Assembly (NCBI RefSeq): GCF_001541225.1
Contig: NZ_LMTS01000336.1
Span: 1 to 64,000, forward strand
Length of the DNA stretch: 64,000 nucleotides
Source: Variovorax sp. WDL1
Lineage (GTDB): Bacteria > Pseudomonadota > Gammaproteobacteria > Burkholderiales > Burkholderiaceae_C
Reading direction: 5' to 3'
Position numbers and translations under genes: made by a program. The notes below the pieces were generated by a model that worked only from the letters and a program-made list of their open reading frames with translations, made no database searches and was not told the origin of the DNA. Position 1 is the stretch's first letter, and each line of letters begins with the position of its first letter. This document shows, piece after piece, positions 59,780-64,000 of this stretch.

Positions 59780-60666
59780 TGGTTCACCGCGTGCACTGCG
59801 CTCAGCAGGTTCCAGCCTGTCGTCTTCACGAACGACTGGTAGTCCATCGGCGCCTCGATGCGAGCGTCTGCCGTGTTCGGAAGGATGTAGGCCCACGAGC
59901 GGCCAGACGCCTCGTCGTAGACGAGCTTGAATATGTGCGACGGCACCCATACGCGGCCGGAGCCGATCGTCTGGCGCGGACCGTTGAACAGCGGGCCCGA
60001 GAAGACGAAGACGTCGCCTCGTGCTCGGCGCGCGAACTTGCGTACGTCGCTCTCGATCTTCGACCAGATCTTCCGATTGTTGGTCGGGTCCTGGGGGATC
60101 ATGTTCGACAGCGCGAAGGACTGCGCCATCGATTCCGCATCCGGTTGGTTGCCTGCAGCAGCCAGGTGGCCGCGGTCTTGGCCACTGCCTCGGTAGTCCT
60201 CGAGCTCAGCGCGCGCGCCGCGCGGCAGGCGCGGATCGGCGAAGAACTGCTCGGTGCGCTGCTCGTCCCGGGCGTCGCTCAGCTGCGCACGGGTCAGCCG
60301 CTCGAACGTGACCAGTGGTGTCTTGCTCAGACCCGAGTAAAGGACAGCGAAGTGATTCGAGCAGAGCGCGACCGGCTTCCAATCGGCGCTCACGGAGACG
60401 ACGCTCAGGGGCGCCTTCTGTGGGAACAGGTCAGCACAGGAGTCAAAGCCACGGCCTGCGGGCAGCGCCACGGGTGCGCCGGTCCTGTCCTGGAGCGCGG
60501 CGCGCGCATGTTTTGCAACAGCACTCGAGACGGCCTGCTCGGCGGCGGCGCCGATGCTCCACGCGCCAGCGAACTGGGAAGCAAGCGTCAGCAGCGCGGC
60601 ACTCGCGAGCTTCGCCGCGAATGAGAAAGTCTTACGTTTGTAGATGGAGTGCATCGCGGACATCAT
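59776..60666 (-). CDS. Secreted DNA/RNA non-specific endonuclease (NUC1 family)
   Basis: The 296-residue protein has a signal peptide (FAAKLASAALLTLASQFAGA). The beta-beta-alpha-metal endonuclease motif DRGHLAAAG contains the catalytic His; AGNQPD and the Asn-containing NMIPQDPTNNRKIWSKIE element follow. This matches the Serratia-type DNA/RNA nuclease family, Mg2+-dependent enzymes that degrade nucleic acid outside the cytoplasm. GGAGGG lies just upstream of two adjacent ATGs (60666, 60663). On a conjugative element it could clear extracellular DNA; no immunity protein is recognised next to it. Confidence 0.85.
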   Translation of the reverse strand: MMSAMHSIYKRKTFSFAAKLASAALLTLASQFAGAWSIGAAAEQAVSSAVAKHARAALQDRTGAPVALPAGRGFDSCADLFPQKAPLSVVSVSADWKPVALCSNHFAVLYSGLSKTPLVTFERLTRAQLSDARDEQRTEQFFADPRLPRGARAELEDYRGSGQDRGHLAAAGNQPDAESMAQSFALSNMIPQDPTNNRKIWSKIESDVRKFARRARGDVFVFSGPLFNGPRQTIGSGRVWVPSHIFKLVYDEASGRSWAYILPNTADARIEAPMDYQSFVKTTGWNLLSAVHAVNQ

Positions 60667-60722
60667 TTTCCCTCCACGATACAGGGGCGGCTCGAATTTT
60701 CGCTAGGGCGCGCGGTGAAAAA

Positions 60723-61157
60723 TTAGTCCCCGCCTTCGGGCTTTGAACTCGTCAGCGCGCCGACCTGCGCGCCAAACCGATCCAGAACGCTCGCGCGGCT
60801 CGCCACACGCGGTGGCTGCCGCTCGAACTCGTAGTACCGCACCGCTTCTTCCACGACAGCCCTCGTCGATGTGCCAGGCTCGAAGACGGTGCCGTGCACC
60901 TGGGCGTTTTCGGTGAGCGCCGGCCACGCGGGCGTGGTCAGGTCGTAAGGTGCGGCGAGCGCGGTGGCCAACGCCCTGAGCGCGGCGGCGACACCCGGTG
61001 GAGGATCACCGCCGTCCAGGTGTGAGACGGCCGCGAGGGCGTCCGCACGCCAGCTGGGCGTGCTCTGATCGTGTGAGGGCTTCTGCTCCATGCCCGACAG
61101 TATCGGGGGTTTCAAGGCTGGCCTGGAAGGGGTCGAAAGGCCCGCAAACAGCCTCAT
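60723..61157 (-). CDS. Hypothetical protein, 144 aa
   Basis: The start at 61157 follows a GGAGG element. The protein is soluble, with an Ala-rich helical middle (VAAALRALATALAAPYDL) and an Arg/Ala C-terminus. It starts within the stop codon of the upstream gene (ATGA overlap). No family recognised; part of the 60.7-62.5 kb mini-operon. Confidence 0.6.
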   Translation of the reverse strand: MRLFAGLSTPSRPALKPPILSGMEQKPSHDQSTPSWRADALAAVSHLDGGDPPPGVAAALRALATALAAPYDLTTPAWPALTENAQVHGTVFEPGTSTRAVVEEAVRYYEFERQPPRVASRASVLDRFGAQVGALTSSKPEGGD

Positions 61158-61408
61158 TGCGATGCCTCCGCGCTCGGCTCGGTCTTTACAGGGATGCAGT
61201 GGCTTGTGCAGACGCACCCGGACTTGCCCGCCAGCCAGACCACCGCCGTGTGGCCGCTGAGGATCTGTGCCTCGGTTCGGGTCTTGTAGCGCACAAGCGG
61301 CGCGCCCTCATACTCGAAATAGTCGACGTCGGTGCCGAGGGGCACGCGCGCGTTGAAGGCCTCGACCTCGGCCTGAAGCCGCTTCTGGGATTGAATTGCT
61401 CTGCTCAT
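61154..61408 (-). CDS. Small hypothetical protein, 84 aa
   Basis: The start at 61408 has AGGAAC upstream. The protein opens with a basic helical segment (IQSQKRLQAEVEAFNARV). It continues with DVDYFEYEGAPLVRYKTRT and a C-terminal Cys-rich patch (KSGCVCTSHCIPVK) of four Cys/His residues, which could bind metal. It resembles small plasmid proteins with a CVCxxHC motif. Function unknown. Confidence 0.62.
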   Translation of the reverse strand: MSRAIQSQKRLQAEVEAFNARVPLGTDVDYFEYEGAPLVRYKTRTEAQILSGHTAVVWLAGKSGCVCTSHCIPVKTEPSAEASQ

Positions 61409-61425
61409 TGGGGGGTTCCTGTCGC

Positions 61426-62274
61426 TTAAGCGGCGACGGCTTCTCGTAATTGATACTGACCTGGTGCCGTGCGCTCGAAGGCGCTTGCATGGCGCTGGAC
61501 GACCTGGCGCACCTTCGCGCGCCAGTGGGGGTTCGATGTCGGGCGCACCGCTTGGATCGAGCTGTAGATCTGCTCGAGCCCGGCCGAGCCGCCGAGCGTC
61601 CGGAAGATCTCGCGCACGACCGGGAACCAGACGCCGCGGCTGTCCCGGCCGGAGGCCACTTCCAGGCGCCAGCGCCTTTCGATCGCTGCGATCTCCTGGG
61701 CTTCCCGATACAGCATGAAACCGTGTAGCCGGCGCTGGCGTTCCTTCGTGAAGGTCGCGAAGCACAGGGGAAGGGAGAGGCCCGGAAACAGGTTACGCGG
61801 GATCATTGCCTGCTTGATACTGAAGAGCGCATGGAGCCGCTCCACGCTGCTGCTCGTCTGGAGGATGTACGCAGGCAGGATGAAACCGGCCTGACCGCCC
61901 TCCTCCAGGATCTCGTGCGACTTGCGCAGGAAGGCGGCCACCGTGTCCGACTGGAAGGGCGGGTTTCCGATGACAGCCTGCACGCGGCCCAGATCCTCCA
62001 CCGGAACTTCGAGGAAATCGCCCACGATCACATGGCGCCCGGAAGCGCGGCGCGCGCGCTCGGCCTGAACAGGGTCGATCTCCACTCCGACGACATCCAG
62101 CGAGCCCGGCAAGGCACACAGGAACGCACCATCGCCGCACGAGGGCTCGGCAACGCGATCGCCGGCCTGGAGCCATCCGAAGGCCTCTTCGACGATGCCC
62201 TCGGCGGCCCAAGCGGGCGTGAACCATTGGTGCAGGCGCTGCTGCGTGGATTGCCCTGCCATCGCCGCGCTCAC
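61426..62274 (-). CDS. N6-adenine DNA methyltransferase
   Basis: The 282-residue protein is a class I methyltransferase. Motif I is EPSCGDGAFLCAL, binding S-adenosylmethionine, and the catalytic motif IV is NPPF (the N-P-P-F form of N6-adenine enzymes). The N-terminus WFTPAWAAEGIV is typical of Eco57I/TaqI-like methylases. The C-terminal 80 residues look like a winged-helix DNA-recognition part. A GTG start at 62274 overlaps the preceding stop (GTGA). No restriction endonuclease is recognised beside it, so it may be a solitary methylase that protects the element or regulates it. Confidence 0.82.
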   Translation of the reverse strand: MSAAMAGQSTQQRLHQWFTPAWAAEGIVEEAFGWLQAGDRVAEPSCGDGAFLCALPGSLDVVGVEIDPVQAERARRASGRHVIVGDFLEVPVEDLGRVQAVIGNPPFQSDTVAAFLRKSHEILEEGGQAGFILPAYILQTSSSVERLHALFSIKQAMIPRNLFPGLSLPLCFATFTKERQRRLHGFMLYREAQEIAAIERRWRLEVASGRDSRGVWFPVVREIFRTLGGSAGLEQIYSSIQAVRPTSNPHWRAKVRQVVQRHASAFERTAPGQYQLREAVAA

Positions 62275-62510
62275 ATCGCCAGCGGGTACCGCTTGGCAAG
62301 ATAGAAGACCTGCTCCCGTGTGAGCTTGACGAGTATGGGATCGATCGTGACGCAATGTCCGGCCTCACGCAAGCGTCGGGCGACGCGTGCAGCCGAGGCG
62401 CGCGGTAGAAGGCGGCACTTATGACCGACCTGCACCCCGAAAGTGTGGCCAGGGCGGTGGATGCGGATCTGGAAGAGCTTGCGTGTTCTGTAGTTGGTGG
62501 CGGCGGTCAT
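62271..62510 (-). CDS. Small basic hypothetical protein, 79 aa
   Basis: The protein (MTAATNYRTRKLFQIRIHRPG...) is strongly basic, with an Arg/Ala-rich helix (RASAARVARRLREAGH). It overlaps the methyltransferase start by four bases, so the two are translationally coupled. Could be a DNA-binding accessory. No family recognised. Confidence 0.55.
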   Translation of the reverse strand: MTAATNYRTRKLFQIRIHRPGHTFGVQVGHKCRLLPRASAARVARRLREAGHCVTIDPILVKLTREQVFYLAKRYPLAM

Positions 62511-62602
62511 GTGCGCTGGATCCGATTCGTTTCGGAATCAAGGTACAGGATCGACGTGCAATTCGTAAGGTCAGGACCTCGAAAATCTCATACTGCGGCC
62601 GA

Positions 62603-64000
62603 TCAGCCCATCGGCGCAGGCGCGCGCGCGTCCTCATCTTCGTCCTGCTCGAGCTCGTCGCCGTAGAACACGTCAACACCGCCCAAATCCACCAACTCAT
62701 CCTCATCGAACAGCGCAGCCTGCGAAGGCTCCGCCGGAGGCGCGACAAGCTCGGGCGTCGACAGTCCCTCGCGGCGTTGCTCCTCCATCATCTCAAGCAG
62801 ACGCTCGCGCTGCACCTCGCCGACCAGGCCTTGCCGCTGCATCCACTGGGTGCGCTGGGCGATGGCGTGCCAACGCCCGATGCTCGCGTGCGCCGGCGAG
62901 ACGATCCCCATGCTGAGGTAGGTGCTCAGGGCCTGGGTGCGATCCGTCTCGTCGTTGTGGTACCGCTCAATGTATTCGTCTGCCATGAGCACGACGAAGT
63001 CCGCAGCGCCGTCCTCATCGACGTCGAAAGCGTCTTCGGTGTCCCAAGCCGTCGTGAACTCGCCGCTGGTCAGCTGCTTCGTCTCAAAACCACAGGAGTC
63101 ATTGAACATTTCGTGGGCGTGCGAGCGGATGCCGCTGGAGAGCATGCGGTCTCGCTTCGGATCTCCCGTGCGACGATCATCCTCCCAGGCCCGGCCCACG
63201 TGGATCTTCCCGTACCTGGGCACGGGCGTGCGCGGCAGCGGGCCGGTAATGGGCGGATCGCTGAGCTTGCCGTCCATCACCTCGAAGAAGATCTTGAGGG
63301 CGTGGAAGGGCTTGTGGATGCCGTACATGCTCCACTGGGCATCGATCGCGACGAGCTCGCGGAAGCCCATGATCGTGAACCGCGGGGCGATGCCGGCCTG
63401 ACGAGCGGCAGCCTGTTCCCTTACCTGCGCAGTGAGCGTATAACGAAGAAGGCGCTCGAGCATGGTGGGGCTGTAGACGTCGGCGCCGACCGCGACATTG
63501 CCATCTGCGTCGATTGTCCTGCCGAGGTAGTTGCGCGAGTCCCAGTCGTACTGTGTATTGGCGATGAAGTTGCGAAGCCGGTTCAGAGGTCGCATGAACC
63601 CGTACCGCTCGGGATCCGACTCAATCATCTGCTCGGCGCTCTGGTCCTTGCCCACACGGACACACGTCCAGCAACCAGAGCGAGCACCGCAGCCGCTTTT
63701 CTGCTTGGAAGCGCTCTCCGCCATGCGCATGTCCCCAACGACAGCACACGAGCTACCGCCGGCGTCGCGGTAGAACTGCAGGGTTTCGGAGAAATCCGAG
63801 TAGCTTTCGATCAGGCCGGCAGAGGCATAGCCCAAAAATTCGAAGACGGAATCTGCATCCCAATGGATGATCGGACTCAGTCCAAGGCGGCCCTTCGCGT
63901 TCGTCCAGATCTCCGAGGCGCTTTCCCCGCGCGCGCGGATGTTCGCCTCGCGTGTCGCCGACTCGTCCAGGCGCACACCTGTCATGACCACCGGTTGCGG
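62603..64000 (-). CDS. DndC-like PAPS-reductase family protein (C-terminal part, cut by window end)
   Basis: The frame is open to base 64000, so the N-terminus, where the PP-loop ATP-pyrophosphatase motif (SGGKDS-like) should lie, is outside the window. The visible part (about 466 residues) has TGVRLDESATREANIRARG, the SxR-containing segment of PAPS-reductase-like sulfurtransferases. A Cys cluster follows (GCGARSGCWTCVRVGKDQS, the GxRFGCWTC motif of DndC), then RLRNFIANTQYDWDSRNYLG. DndC takes part in DNA phosphorothioation. No DndA, B, D or E is visible. The last 60 residues are Asp/Glu-rich. It could instead be a stand-alone DndC-like protein seen on phages and plasmids. Confidence 0.7.
   Translation of the reverse strand, partial: PQPVVMTGVRLDESATREANIRARGESASEIWTNAKGRLGLSPIIHWDADSVFEFLGYASAGLIESYSDFSETLQFYRDAGGSSCAVVGDMRMAESASKQKSGCGARSGCWTCVRVGKDQSAEQMIESDPERYGFMRPLNRLRNFIANTQYDWDSRNYLGRTIDADGNVAVGADVYSPTMLERLLRYTLTAQVREQAAARQAGIAPRFTIMGFRELVAIDAQWSMYGIHKPFHALKIFFEVMDGKLSDPPITGPLPRTPVPRYGKIHVGRAWEDDRRTGDPKRDRMLSSGIRSHAHEMFNDSCGFETKQLTSGEFTTAWDTEDAFDVDEDGAADFVVLMADEYIERYHNDETDRTQALSTYLSMGIVSPAHASIGRWHAIAQRTQWMQRQGLVGEVQRERLLEMMEEQRREGLSTPELVAPPAEPSQAALFDEDELVDLGGVDVFYGDELEQDEDEDARAPAPMG

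Noticed and set aside
1..64000. tRNA or rRNA genes, CRISPR arrays, insertion sequences and integrases
   Set aside because: Read for on both strands; no cloverleaf-like segments, spaced identical repeats, transposase or recombinase signatures were recognised.

Overview
The window is a GC-rich, densely coded stretch of a large conjugative element, most likely a plasmid or integrative element of a betaproteobacterium (Burkholderiales). That host guess is inference. It rests on GC content and codon style, a CAP-domain lipoprotein and a BvgA/UvrY-like regulator remnant of the kind common there. No rRNA, tRNA, CRISPR array, insertion sequence or integrase gene was seen.

Layout. 1-8.2 kb (mostly +): accessory genes, including a WGR/ATP-dependent DNA ligase fusion, an XRE regulator with a partner gene, a PPP-type phosphatase, a secreted CAP lipoprotein, a 5'-truncated response regulator, and secreted proteins of unknown function. 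9.3-19.3 kb (-): a type IVB (thin) pilus operon in IncI order, pilL-like, N, O, P, Q, R, S, V; no pilM, pilT, pilU or shufflon recombinase is present here. 19.7-36.9 kb (mostly -): one half of a type IVB (Dot/Icm, IncI Tra/Trb) transfer system: bactofilin, unknown, membrane protein, lytic transglycosylase, TrbA/DotM, TrbB (DsbC-like), unknown, TrbC/DotL, four unknowns, TraY/DotA, and two unknowns where IncI plasmids carry entry exclusion. 37.0-39.6 kb (+): four unknown genes. 39.6-53.4 kb (-): the other half: TraM/DotI with a DotJ-like partner, then TraN/DotH, TraO/DotG, TraP/DotF, TraQ/DotE, TraR/DotP, TraT/DotN, two unknowns, and TraU/DotO. Upstream lie two genes that look like phage-type replication proteins. 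53.6-56.3 kb (+): DnaB helicase, an HU/IHF-family protein and two small unknowns. 56.3-64 kb (-): a cargo or defence-like block: PD-(D/E)XK nuclease-like protein, a divergent FtsZ/tubulin-like protein with a twin-arginine/membrane-anchor N-terminus, a membrane protein, GIY-YIG nuclease, secreted DNA/RNA endonuclease, N6-adenine methyltransferase, and the C-terminal part of a DndC-like PAPS-reductase protein cut by the window edge.

How it fits together. The pilus would hold mating cells together. The Dot/Icm-like envelope channel (TraM-U, TraY) and the coupling complex (TrbA, TrbC, TraT) would move DNA. The DnaB/Rep/HU block would replicate the element. DotB/TraJ, DotC/TraI, DotD/TraH, a relaxase and a prepilin peptidase are not in the window, so the system must be completed elsewhere or be incomplete. 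The least explained material is the set of unknown genes embedded within the transfer operons and the FtsZ-like gene at 57.7-58.5 kb.
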